Part shown: one piece after another, positions 34,774 to 44,882 of the stretch
How the letters are laid out: each line of letters opens with the position of its first letter
How positions within the stretch are numbered: the first letter of the stretch is position 1
NCBI RefSeq assembly: GCF_000263855.1
Contig: NZ_AJWX01000021.1
Location: 49,694 to 113,693 of the forward strand
DNA: 64,000 bases
Direction: 5' to 3'
DNA from: Pseudomonas sp. M47T1
Lineage (GTDB): Bacteria; Pseudomonadota; Gammaproteobacteria; Pseudomonadales; Pseudomonadaceae
Notes under the pieces: model-generated
What the model saw: the letters and a program-made list of their open reading frames with translations, nothing else
Told to the model about the DNA's origin: nothing
The model's database searches: none
Position numbers and translations under genes: made by a program

Positions 34774-35082
34774 TTATTTTTCCGCTGCCCTTTCCTGGAT
34801 CAGCACCCACGGCGACACCACCACCGCCCACAACGTCGGGTCGCGCTCGATACAGTCCAGCGCCTGCGACTCAGAGACCTTGCCGAGTAATCCCTGGTCC
34901 ATCCAATGCTTCACATTGGCACCATTATCCGTGGCCACGGCCTCGGCGGCAGCGACCAAATCCAGCGCAGGCTCGACCCACAACAGGGCACCGCGGGCAA
35001 AAAACGGTTGCAGCTCCTGCCATCCGATAACGGCGGTCTCGCCGAGCAGCTTGGCATAGAGGGTGCTAGGTTGTTGAGTCAT
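34774..35082 (-). CDS. DUF2288 family protein
   Basis: A 102-residue soluble protein of the DUF2288 family, marked by STLYAKLLGETAVIGWQELQ, FARGALLWV and the C-terminal DPTLWAVVVSPWVLIQER. No function is known. The frame is open for 23 further codons upstream, but family alignment and a GGTG-type ribosome site favour the ATG at 35082. It converges with the FtsZ/tubulin-like gene and is divergent from braC. Confidence 0.85.
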   Translation of the reverse strand: MTQQPSTLYAKLLGETAVIGWQELQPFFARGALLWVEPALDLVAAAEAVATDNGANVKHWMDQGLLGKVSESQALDCIERDPTLWAVVVSPWVLIQERAAEK

Positions 35083-35305
35083 GGGTTTCACCAAAAAAGA
35101 AAATCGGGGCAATGATAACGCTCGGATTGCCTTGGAAAAACCCGGTTTCAATTATGTGATTGATTGGCGAGTTCGGAAAAGCCAAGGATGACGACCTGCT
35201 GCACAGGTTTCGCCGCCGTTATTCTGTAACTTCCTGTCGATAAAGCGACATCCTGGCCATTTGCCCCCAGGCGCCAGCTTTTCAATGGAACAAGCGGCGC
35301 TCTAC

Positions 35306-35321
35306 ACTGTACCGGTACAGT
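35306..35321. promoter_or_regulatory. 16-base perfect palindrome upstream of braC
   Basis: ACTGTACCGGTACAGT is perfectly self-complementary and lies 134 bases before the braC ATG, in the 373-base spacer with the DUF2288 gene. It is the kind of dyad bound by dimeric GntR- or MerR-type regulators. I cannot name the protein. A TATAAA at 35424-35429, 26 bases before the braC ATG, is a possible -10 element; the rest of the spacer shows no gene. Confidence 0.5.
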
Positions 35322-35455
35322 TACCGGGGGCTGATCGGGGTGTTTGCCGTTCGCTCGGGCAGTCGTGGAAACACACGACACCCGCATCGACACGACCCGG
35401 TCCTGCAGCTTTCGCCGCAAGACTATAAAAAATACAACAGTTAGAGTGGAGCATT

Positions 35456-36574
35456 ATGACTAAGCAGATTTCCAAGCTGTTCGCCGCACTGGTTCTGGCG
35501 GGGGTTGCCAGCCATTCGTTTGCTGCCGACACCATCAAGATCGGCATCGCCGGCCCTAAAACCGGCCCTGTTACCCAGTATGGCGACATGCAGTTCATGG
35601 GCGCGAAAATGGCCATCGAGCAAATCAACGCCAAAGGCGGCGTGGATGGCAAGAAACTCGAAGCGGTCGAATACGACGACGCCTGTGACCCAAAACAAGC
35701 GGTAGCGGTCGCCAACAAAGTGGTCAACGACGGCGTCAAGTTCGTGGTCGGCCACCTGTGCTCCAGCTCCACGCAGCCGGCGTCGGACATTTACGAAGAC
35801 GAAGGCATCATCATGATCACCCCGGCTGCCACCAGCCCGGAGATCACCGCGCGTGGCTACAAGATGGTGTTCCGCACCATTGGCCTGGACAGCGCCCAGG
35901 GCCCGGCTGCCGGCAACTACATTGCCAAGTTCGTGAAGCCTAAACTGGTTGCCGTGATCCACGACAAGCAGCAATACGGCGAAGGCATCGCCACTGCGGT
36001 GAAAGCCACCCTGGAAAAAGACGGCATCAAGGTACCGGTGTTCGAAGGTATCAATGCCGGCGACAAGGACTTCTCGTCGCTGATCGCCAAGCTGAAACAG
36101 GCCAACGTCGATTTCGTCTACTACGGTGGCTACCACCCAGAGCTGGGCCTGATCCTGCGCCAGGCCAAGGAAAAAGGCCTGAACGCCAAGTTCATGGGCC
36201 CTGAAGGCGTTGGCAACGACTCCATCTCGCAGATCGCCCAGGACGCCTCCGAAGGCCTACTGGTAACCCTGCCGAAATCCTTCGACCAGGACCCGGCCAA
36301 CGTCGCCCTGGCTGATGCCTTCAAGGCCAAGAAGCAGGACCCGAGCGGCCCGTTCGTATTCCCGGCTTACTCGGCCGTTGAAGTGATTGCCGACGCCATC
36401 AAGACCGCCGGCAGCGAAGACACCACCAAGGTGGCTGCGGCCATCCACGCCGGTACCTTCAAGACCCCTACCGGTGACCTGAGCTTCGACGCCAAGGGCG
36501 ACCTCAAGGACTTCAAGTTCGTGGTCTACCAGTGGCACTTCGGCAAACCGAAGACCGAAGTCAGCCCTCAGTAA
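35456..36574 (+). CDS. braC: Branched-chain amino acid ABC transporter, periplasmic binding protein
   Basis: A 372-residue secreted binding protein, matching P. aeruginosa BraC (373). The signal peptide ends SHSFA, with the mature protein starting ADTIKIGIAGPKTGPVTQYG; HLCSSSTQPASDIYEDEG is part of the ligand site, and one disulfide is expected (Cys in YDDACDPK and GHLCSSS). It binds Leu, Ile, Val and also Ala/Thr in the family and delivers them to BraDEFG. It heads the bra operon; a hairpin terminator after the stop probably raises braC mRNA over the membrane genes. Confidence 0.95.
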   Translation: MTKQISKLFAALVLAGVASHSFAADTIKIGIAGPKTGPVTQYGDMQFMGAKMAIEQINAKGGVDGKKLEAVEYDDACDPKQAVAVANKVVNDGVKFVVGHLCSSSTQPASDIYEDEGIIMITPAATSPEITARGYKMVFRTIGLDSAQGPAAGNYIAKFVKPKLVAVIHDKQQYGEGIATAVKATLEKDGIKVPVFEGINAGDKDFSSLIAKLKQANVDFVYYGGYHPELGLILRQAKEKGLNAKFMGPEGVGNDSISQIAQDASEGLLVTLPKSFDQDPANVALADAFKAKKQDPSGPFVFPAYSAVEVIADAIKTAGSEDTTKVAAAIHAGTFKTPTGDLSFDAKGDLKDFKFVVYQWHFGKPKTEVSPQ

Positions 36575-36591
36575 TCGCTGTCTGACCCCCA

Positions 36592-36625
36592 CAAAGCCCA
36601 CTGCGCGAGCAGTGGGCTTTGTTTT
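36592..36625 (+). terminator. Terminator/attenuator between braC and braD
   Basis: CAAAGCCCACTGC, loop GCGA and GCAGTGGGCTTTG form a perfect 13-pair stem followed by TTTT. It lies 17 bases after the braC stop. Partial read-through would explain high binding protein and low membrane protein from one operon. Confidence 0.85.
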
Positions 36626-36800
36626 ACGAGGTAATGGGCCGGTTTTCCGCGATCCGGAAGGCGGCCCACCTGAAAATCTTAAAACCGTCACCAGCGGTTC
36701 GCTGGCAACAAGCTTTGCACCCGTGGCCATGGCCAGGCGTGCAGGCAGGAAAATGACTCCACCAGTGAAATGCGTATCAGGTTTTTAGGAGCGCGCTGTA

Positions 36801-38973
<2,173 letters not shown>

Positions 38974-38977
<4 letters not shown>

Positions 38978-39741
38978 CGCAGAACATTCTTGAAGTATCC
39001 GGCCTGAGCATGCGTTTTGGCGGCCTGCTGGCCGTCAATGGCGTGGGCATCAGCGTCAAGGAAAAGCAGGTAGTGGCGCTGATCGGCCCCAACGGTGCCG
39101 GCAAGACCACGGTGTTCAACTGCCTGACCGGCTTCTACAAGCCCACCGGCGGCACCATCCTGCTGGACGGTCAGCCCATCCAGGGCATGCCCGGCCATCA
39201 AATCGCCCGCAAGGGCGTGGTGCGCACCTTCCAGAACGTACGGCTGTTCAAGGACATGACTGCCGTGGAAAACCTGCTGATTGCCCAGCATCGCCACCTG
39301 AATACCAACTTCCTCTCGGGCCTGTTCAAGACCCCCGCGTTCCGCCGCAGCGAGCGCGAGGCCATGGAATATGCCGAATTCTGGCTGGACAAGGTCAACC
39401 TCAAGGAATTCGCCAACCGCCCGGCCGGTACCCTGGCCTACGGTCAGCAGCGCCGCCTGGAGATCGCCCGGTGCATGATGACGCGCCCGCGCATCCTCAT
39501 GCTCGACGAGCCGGCGGCCGGCCTCAACCCGCGCGAGACCGACGACCTCAAGGCGCTGATCGCCACCCTGCGCGAAGAGCACAACGCCACGGTGCTGCTC
39601 ATTGAGCATGACATGAAACTGGTGATGAGCATTTCCGACCACATCGTGGTCATCAACCAGGGCACGCCGCTGGCCGATGGCACGCCGGAACAGATCCGCG
39701 ACAATCCTGAAGTGATCAAAGCCTACCTGGGGGAAGCGTAA
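38974..39741 (+). CDS. braF: Branched-chain amino acid ABC transporter ATPase BraF (LivG)
   Basis: A 255-residue ATPase, identical in length to P. aeruginosa BraF. Walker A GPNGAGKTT (~residues 38-46), Q-loop region RTFQNVRLFKDMT, signature LAYGQQRRLEIAR, Walker B ILMLDEPAAGLNP and switch His in LIEHDM. It powers uptake together with BraG. The stop codon is followed immediately by the braG ATG. Confidence 0.96.
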
Positions 39742-40443
39742 ATGCTGCAGTTCGAAAACGTTTCCACCTTCTACGGCAAGATCCAGGCGCTGCACAGCGT
39801 CAACGTGGAAGTGAAACAGGGCGAAATCGTGACCCTGATCGGCGCCAACGGCGCCGGCAAGTCGACCCTGCTGATGACCCTGTGCGGCTCGCCGCGCGCT
39901 CACTGCGGCAGCATCCGCTACCTGGGTGAGGAACTGGTGGGCCAGGACTCTTCGCAGATCATGCGCAAGAGCATCGCCGTGGTGCCCGAAGGTCGCCGGG
40001 TATTTGCCCGCTTGACCGTTGAGGAGAACCTGGCCATGGGCGGATTCTTCACTGACAAGGACGATTACCAGGCGCAAATGGACAAGGTGCTGGGACTGTT
40101 CCCACGCCTCAAGGAGCGTTTCAACCAGCGCGGCGGCACCATGTCGGGCGGTGAACAGCAGATGCTTGCCATTGGCCGAGCGCTGATGAGCAAGCCCAAG
40201 CTGTTGCTTTTGGACGAGCCGTCTCTGGGCCTGGCGCCGATCATCATTCAGCAGATCTTCGAGATCATCGAACAGCTGCGCAAGGATGGCGTGACGGTCT
40301 TCCTGGTAGAACAGAACGCCAACCAGGCGCTGAAAATCGCCGACCGCGCCTACGTGCTGGAAAACGGCCGGGTGGTGATGCAAGGCACCGGTGAAGCCCT
40401 GCTGACCGACCCGAAGGTGCGCGAAGCCTACCTGGGCGGGTGA
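39742..40443 (+). CDS. braG: Branched-chain amino acid ABC transporter ATPase BraG (LivF)
   Basis: A 233-residue ATPase (BraG is 233). Walker A GANGAGKST near residue 34, signature MSGGEQQMLAIGRAL, Walker B LLLLDEPSLGLAP, and the VEQNANQAL switch region of the LivF type. It forms the ATPase heterodimer with BraF. It is the last gene of the operon and is followed by the second copy of the ~97-base palindromic element. Confidence 0.96.
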   Translation: MLQFENVSTFYGKIQALHSVNVEVKQGEIVTLIGANGAGKSTLLMTLCGSPRAHCGSIRYLGEELVGQDSSQIMRKSIAVVPEGRRVFARLTVEENLAMGGFFTDKDDYQAQMDKVLGLFPRLKERFNQRGGTMSGGEQQMLAIGRALMSKPKLLLLDEPSLGLAPIIIQQIFEIIEQLRKDGVTVFLVEQNANQALKIADRAYVLENGRVVMQGTGEALLTDPKVREAYLGG

Positions 40444-40456
40444 CCCAAGCCTCTGG

Positions 40457-40552
40457 AGCTGCCGCCAGGCTGCGAAGGCTCGCACAGCGGGCCTGCGATC
40501 AGCATGACTGCGCCGAAGGTCCTGCGGGCCTTTTCGCAGCCTGGCGGCCGCT
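40457..40552. repeat. Extragenic palindromic element (copy 2 of ~97-base family)
   Basis: The arm AGCTGCCGCCAGGCTGCGAA at 40457-40476 pairs, with one mismatch, with the arm at 40533-40552. The loop region matches copy 1 (5568-5665) closely. The right arm overlaps the TAG stop codon (40551-40553) of the convergent LysR gene, so the repeat supplies two bases of that stop. A half-copy (GAGCTGCCGCCAGGCTGC) occurs near 49910. Confidence 0.85.
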
Positions 40553-41435
40553 ACCGGTTTGCCCAGCCGATCAAATACTGCGCCAGCACCTCTACCCGCC
40601 GGGGCAACCCGCGCTGGTAGGGATGCACCAGGAACAACGGTGCGGTGGCCGTCTGGTAACCCTTCAGCAGCGCCACCAACCGCCCCGCCCCCAACTCCGC
40701 ATGCAACATGTACGAAGGCAGCCTCGCCACCCCCGCCCCCGCCAACGCCGCCTTTTTCAGCAAGCTGTAGTGATTGCTGGCGAACCGTCCGGCCACGGCC
40801 ACCCGAATCAGCTCGTGATGCTGGTGATACCGCCACTCCTCCCGCCCCCGATAGTGGCTGTTGAGCAGGCACGCATGCTCGCGTAAATCCTGAGGCGTCA
40901 CTGGCGCCGGGTGTGCCGCCAGGTACGCCGGGCTGGCACAGGTGATTTCCTGCATCGTCAGCAGCGGCCGCGCCACCAGGCGTTCATCGTTGGCCACGGT
41001 TTCGCGGATGGCCAGGTCAAAACCCTCGCGCGCCAGGTCGCGATAGCTGTTGCTCAGGTCCAGCTCCAGGCTGATCTGAGGGTAGTCACGGGCGAACTCC
41101 AGCAGCAGCCCTTCAAAAAAGGTCTCCCCCAATGACACGGGAACGGTCAGCCGCACCGGCCCGGCCAGTTCGTCCTTGAGCAGCGCCAGCGCCTGATGCG
41201 CCCGCTCCATTTGTGCCACCAGCGCCCGAGCTTCGGGCAGCAACGCTGAACCGGCGGCCGTCAGGCTCAGGCGTCGAGTGCTGCGGTGCAGCAGTTGCAC
41301 ACCGTGGCTGCTTTCCAGGCCACTGATGCGCTTGGACAACTGCCCCTTGCTCCAGCCCAACTGCTGCGCCGCCCGGGTAAAACTGCCCGCCTCGATCAGC
41401 ACGGCAAAGGCCGCCAGGTCATCGAGCTCGCTCAT
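40551..41435 (-). CDS. LysR-family transcriptional regulator
   Basis: A 294-residue regulator of the CrgA/DUF-type LysR branch. The helix-turn-helix is in residues ~17-40 (GSFTRAAQQLGWSKGQLSKR); the effector domain follows with the typical GPVRLTVPVSLGETF and the WRYHQH...GRFASN blocks. The ATG at 41435 has GGA about 8 bases upstream; a longer reading is open but unsupported. It is divergent from the SDR gene with a 101-base spacer, the usual layout for a LysR and its target. The inducer is unknown. Confidence 0.92.
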   Translation of the reverse strand: MSELDDLAAFAVLIEAGSFTRAAQQLGWSKGQLSKRISGLESSHGVQLLHRSTRRLSLTAAGSALLPEARALVAQMERAHQALALLKDELAGPVRLTVPVSLGETFFEGLLLEFARDYPQISLELDLSNSYRDLAREGFDLAIRETVANDERLVARPLLTMQEITCASPAYLAAHPAPVTPQDLREHACLLNSHYRGREEWRYHQHHELIRVAVAGRFASNHYSLLKKAALAGAGVARLPSYMLHAELGAGRLVALLKGYQTATAPLFLVHPYQRGLPRRVEVLAQYLIGWANR

Positions 41436-41536
41436 GGATTGTTTCCATATGAAAACCAAAGGTTGCCTATTAGAGGGATTATCAGAAAAAAGCAAATCCC
41501 TACACTGGTGGCCTACCCCCTTAGCAGGAAACCACC

Positions 41537-42136
41537 ATGAAAATCCTCTTGATCGGCGCCAGCGGCACGGTCGGTTCCGCCGTCGCCAGCGAACTCGCCC
41601 AACGCCACGAAGTGGTTCACATCGGCCGCCACAGCGGTGAGTATCAGGTGGACATTGCCGACACGGCGTCCATCCGCGATCTGTTCGCCAAGACCGGCCG
41701 CTTCGATGCGCTGGTCAGCGCCGTGGGCAGCGTGACCTTCAAGGCGCTGGGTGAAATGAGCGACGATGATTTCAGCCTTGGCCTGCAGAACAAATTAATG
41801 GGCCAGGTGAACCTGCTGCTGATCGGTCGCGAGTTCGCCAACGACGGTGCCTCGTTCACGCTGACGTCGGGCATCCTCAACCGCGACCCGATCCGCACCG
41901 GTGCATCGGCGGCCATGGTCAACGGCGCGCTGGACGCCTTCGTACGCGCTGCCGCCATCGAGCTGCCGCGCGGCCTGCGGGTGAACGCGGTCAGCCCCAC
42001 GGTGCTGGTGGAAGCCATGGGCAGCTACGCACCCTATTTCCGAGGCTACAAGCCGGTGCCGGCAGCAGACGTGGCGCTGGCCTACGCCAAAAGCGTGGAA
42101 GGCCTGCAGACCGGCCAGGTGTTCATCGTCGGCTAG
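41537..42136 (+). CDS. Short-chain dehydrogenase/reductase-like protein without the Tyr-Lys pair
   Basis: A 199-residue Rossmann protein. The N-terminus MKILLIGASGTVGSAVASEL is the cofactor loop, and HIGRHSGEYQVDIADTAS the adjacent strand. Where classical SDRs have YxxxK, this protein reads GASAAMVNGALDAFVRAAA, with no Tyr or Lys, so ordinary SDR catalysis is in doubt. The later RVNAVSPTVLVEAM block is standard. AGGA lies 7 bases before the ATG. Divergent LysR suggests it is the regulated target. Such atypical SDRs are found in many proteobacteria; substrate unknown. Confidence 0.88.
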   Translation: MKILLIGASGTVGSAVASELAQRHEVVHIGRHSGEYQVDIADTASIRDLFAKTGRFDALVSAVGSVTFKALGEMSDDDFSLGLQNKLMGQVNLLLIGREFANDGASFTLTSGILNRDPIRTGASAAMVNGALDAFVRAAAIELPRGLRVNAVSPTVLVEAMGSYAPYFRGYKPVPAADVALAYAKSVEGLQTGQVFIVG

Positions 42137-42195
42137 CGCGCACAATTTTCACGTCTGCTGTGCTACGGTGCCGCCCACTTACCAGGAGGCCCTCG

Positions 42196-42873
42196 ATGCG
42201 CGTTGCCCGTACCTTGATGTGTTTTGCCCTGCTGCCACTGTTCGCCGGCTGCCAACTGTTTTCCTCGGCCCCGAGCCAGCCGTCCACCGCCGGGCTCACC
42301 CGCATGCAAGGCGTGTTGATGGGCCATGACGGCCAGTTGCTGTTCCAGCCTTGCGGCGAGCAGCGTCACTACACGGTTACCGACATCGGCCATACCGGCG
42401 TGCTGCAGGAAGCCGCCGGCATCGTCGGCAAGTCCGGGCAAGTCTATGGCGACGTTCGCGGGCGCTTCGAAGCCAGCAAGACCGGCGGCATGGATGGCAC
42501 CATCGACCTGCAGCAGTTCTACCGCCTGGAACGCTCCGCCGCAGCCTGCAATGACCCCAACTTCAAGCTGCTGACCCTGCGTGCGGGTGGCAGCGACCCG
42601 GCCAAATGGGAGCTGCGCGCCAGCGGCAAGGGCCTGGAACTGAGCCGCGCCGACCAGCCGCCCCTGGCGGTGCCCTTTGTCGAAGAACAGATGCCTGACG
42701 GCCGCCTGAGCCTGAGCACCGAAGCCAACGGCCTTAAGGTGGAATTGTGGGTAGCGCCCCAGCGGTGCGTGGACCCGACCACCGGCAGCGTGCAGCAGAT
42801 GACCGCCGAATTGCGCGTCAATGACCAGCCGTACCGGGGCTGCGCCTACTTTGGCGGCGCTCGCAACGACTGA
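42196..42873 (+). CDS. Conserved outer-membrane lipoprotein of unknown function
   Basis: A 225-residue lipoprotein: signal MRVARTLMCFALLPLFAGC with lipobox LFAGC at the end. The mature part contains a repeated beta-like domain with LMGHDGQLLFQPCGEQRHYT and the C-terminal DQPYRGCAYFGGARND, similar to the COG3650-type lipoproteins with a Cys near the end. AGGAGG is 6 bases before the ATG. It follows the SDR gene by 59 bases but has its own ribosome site and possibly its own promoter. Role unknown. Confidence 0.82.
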   Translation: MRVARTLMCFALLPLFAGCQLFSSAPSQPSTAGLTRMQGVLMGHDGQLLFQPCGEQRHYTVTDIGHTGVLQEAAGIVGKSGQVYGDVRGRFEASKTGGMDGTIDLQQFYRLERSAAACNDPNFKLLTLRAGGSDPAKWELRASGKGLELSRADQPPLAVPFVEEQMPDGRLSLSTEANGLKVELWVAPQRCVDPTTGSVQQMTAELRVNDQPYRGCAYFGGARND

Positions 42874-42986
42874 TGTTGCGCCGTCAGGCGGTTAAAACCT
42901 GACGGCAATCCCTTGCAAACGCTTATAATGGCCGGTTAGTGCAAAGCTGCCGGGTCAACCCTGTGGCCCGGATATTGGACCCTGTC

Positions 42987-44600
42987 ATGTTACGAATCAC
43001 CGAACTCAAACTGCCCCTGGACCACACCGACGAGGCCCTGCGCCCCGCTATAGTACAGCGCCTGGGGATCGCCGACGCCGACCTGCTGGACTTCACCCTG
43101 TTCAAGCGCAGCTATGACGCGCGCAAGAAGAACAGCGAGTTGCAGTTCATCTACACCATCGACCTTGACGTGCACGATGAAGCCAGCGTGTTGGCCAAAT
43201 TCGCCGACGACCGCAACGTCGGCCCGGCGCCGGACGTCAGCTACAAGGTCGTGGGCCACGCCCCGGAGGGCCTGACCGAGCGCCCCCTGGTGGTCGGCTT
43301 CGGCCCATGCGGCATCTTCGCCGCCCTGCTGCTGGCGCAGATGGGCTTCAAGCCCATCGTTCTGGAACGCGGCAAGGAAGTGCGCCAGCGCACCAAGGAC
43401 ACCTGGGGCCTGTGGCGCAAAAGCGTGCTCAACCCCGAGTCCAACGTGCAGTTCGGCGAAGGCGGCGCAGGCACCTTTTCCGACGGCAAGCTCTACAGCC
43501 AGATCAAGGACCCGCTGCACCACGGTCGCAAGGTGCTGCACGAGTTCGTCAAATCCGGCGCGCCGGAAGAAATCCTTTACGTCAGCAAGCCGCACATCGG
43601 TACCTTCCGCCTGACAGGCATGGTTGAAACCATGCGCAAGGAAATCGAAGCCCTGGGCGGCGAGATCCGTTTCGAGCACAAGGTCACCGACCTGCTGATC
43701 GACAGTGACCAGCTGCAAGGCGTGGTCCTGGAAAACGGCGAGCAGATCATGTCCCGCCACGTGGTCATGGCCCTGGGCCACAGCGCCCGTGACACCTTCC
43801 GCATGCTGCACGCCCGTGGCGTGTTCATGGAAGCCAAGCCGTTCTCCATCGGCTTCCGTATCGAGCACCCGCAAGGCCTGATCGACCAGGCGCGCCTGGG
43901 CAAGTACGCCGGCCACCCGAAACTGGGTGCTGCCGACTACAAGTTGGTGCACCACGCCAAGAACGGCCGTTCGGTGTACAGCTTCTGCATGTGCCCGGGC
44001 GGTACCGTGGTAGCCGCCACTTCCGAGCCAGGACGCGTGGTCACCAACGGCATGAGTCAGTATTCGCGCAACGAACGCAACGCCAACTCGGGCATCGTGG
44101 TGGGCATCACCCCGGAAGTGGACTACCCGGGCGGCCCGCTGGCGGGTATCGAACTGCAGGAAAAGCTGGAATCCACGGCTTACCTGCTGGGCGGCAGCAA
44201 CTACCAGGCACCGGCACAGCTGGTGGGCGACTTCATTGCCAACACGCCGTCCACCGCGCTGGGCGACGTAGAGCCTTCCTACAAGCCGGGCGTGTCCCTG
44301 GGTGACCTGGCCCTGTCGCTGCCGGACTTTGCCATCGAGGCCATCCGCGAAGCATTGCCGGCCTTCGACAAGCAGATCCGTGGTTTCGCCCGCCCCGACG
44401 CCATTCTCACTGGCATCGAGACCCGCACCTCGTCGCCGCTGCGCATCACCCGCGGCGCCGACTACCAGAGCCTGAACATCAAGGGCCTGTTCCCGGCCGG
44501 TGAAGGCGCCGGTTACGCGGGTGGCATCCTGTCGGCCGGTGTCGATGGTATTCGCATCGCCGAAGGCGTGGCACGCAGCATGCTGGGCCTCGACGCCTAG
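42987..44600 (+). CDS. Uncharacterised FAD/NAD(P)-dependent oxidoreductase (COG2509-like)
   Basis: A 537-residue cytoplasmic flavoprotein. The N-terminal ~85 residues form a small domain (MLRITELKLPLDHTDEAL), then the FAD loop VVGFGPCGIFAALLLAQMGF (~95-114), then SNVQFGEGGAGTFSDGKLYS, ALGHSARDTF, and the C-terminal GLFPAGEGAGYAGGILSAG typical of COG2509 dehydrogenases. Length (~540) fits. The reaction is not known. An upstream in-frame ATG at 42939 is unlikely since family members start MLRITE. A promoter-like region (TTATAATGGCC) lies at ~42923. Confidence 0.9.
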   Translation: MLRITELKLPLDHTDEALRPAIVQRLGIADADLLDFTLFKRSYDARKKNSELQFIYTIDLDVHDEASVLAKFADDRNVGPAPDVSYKVVGHAPEGLTERPLVVGFGPCGIFAALLLAQMGFKPIVLERGKEVRQRTKDTWGLWRKSVLNPESNVQFGEGGAGTFSDGKLYSQIKDPLHHGRKVLHEFVKSGAPEEILYVSKPHIGTFRLTGMVETMRKEIEALGGEIRFEHKVTDLLIDSDQLQGVVLENGEQIMSRHVVMALGHSARDTFRMLHARGVFMEAKPFSIGFRIEHPQGLIDQARLGKYAGHPKLGAADYKLVHHAKNGRSVYSFCMCPGGTVVAATSEPGRVVTNGMSQYSRNERNANSGIVVGITPEVDYPGGPLAGIELQEKLESTAYLLGGSNYQAPAQLVGDFIANTPSTALGDVEPSYKPGVSLGDLALSLPDFAIEAIREALPAFDKQIRGFARPDAILTGIETRTSSPLRITRGADYQSLNIKGLFPAGEGAGYAGGILSAGVDGIRIAEGVARSMLGLDA

Positions 44601-44622
44601 AGTGCCCATGACGTGGCCTCCC

Positions 44623-44650
44623 GGCCGCTGCTACACACCCTGTAGCGGCC
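44623..44650. repeat. REP-like hairpin after the oxidoreductase gene
   Basis: GGCCGCTGCTACA and TGTAGCGGCC form an imperfect stem with a four-base loop. It begins 23 bases after the stop codon and belongs to the GTAGCCGC-type extragenic repeats also seen near 56.2 and 63.9 kb. Confidence 0.6.
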
Positions 44651-44798
44651 GAAGGCTGCGTCTGGCGACACGGCATGGTCAGGCAATATGCTGCGCCCTG
44701 TCGGAAACGCCCTACACTCAAATCAGACACGTCCTATCCACGTATCCCATTCGTCCTGCTAGTGTCCTCGCCCCTGCCAAGCCTGCCCGATCACTTAT

Positions 44799-44823
44799 AA
44801 CAAAAACGAATATAACTTTTGTT
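44799..44823. promoter_or_regulatory. AT-rich inverted repeat upstream of nhaA
   Basis: AACAAAA and TTTTGTT form a seven-base dyad with an 11-base spacer (ACGAATATAAC) about 60 bases before the nhaA start. In this GC-rich genome such an AT-rich island suggests the nhaA promoter/operator. No regulator can be named. Confidence 0.4.
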
Positions 44824-44882
44824 TTAACAACCGGCAGTACAGGTTAGGGTGTGCCCCTCGAACACCAGGATGGAGAGCGACC

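Noticed and set aside
35148..35420. A 90-codon minus-strand frame in the braC promoter spacer
   Set aside because: No ribosome site, no family, and it covers the region needed for the braC promoter and palindrome.
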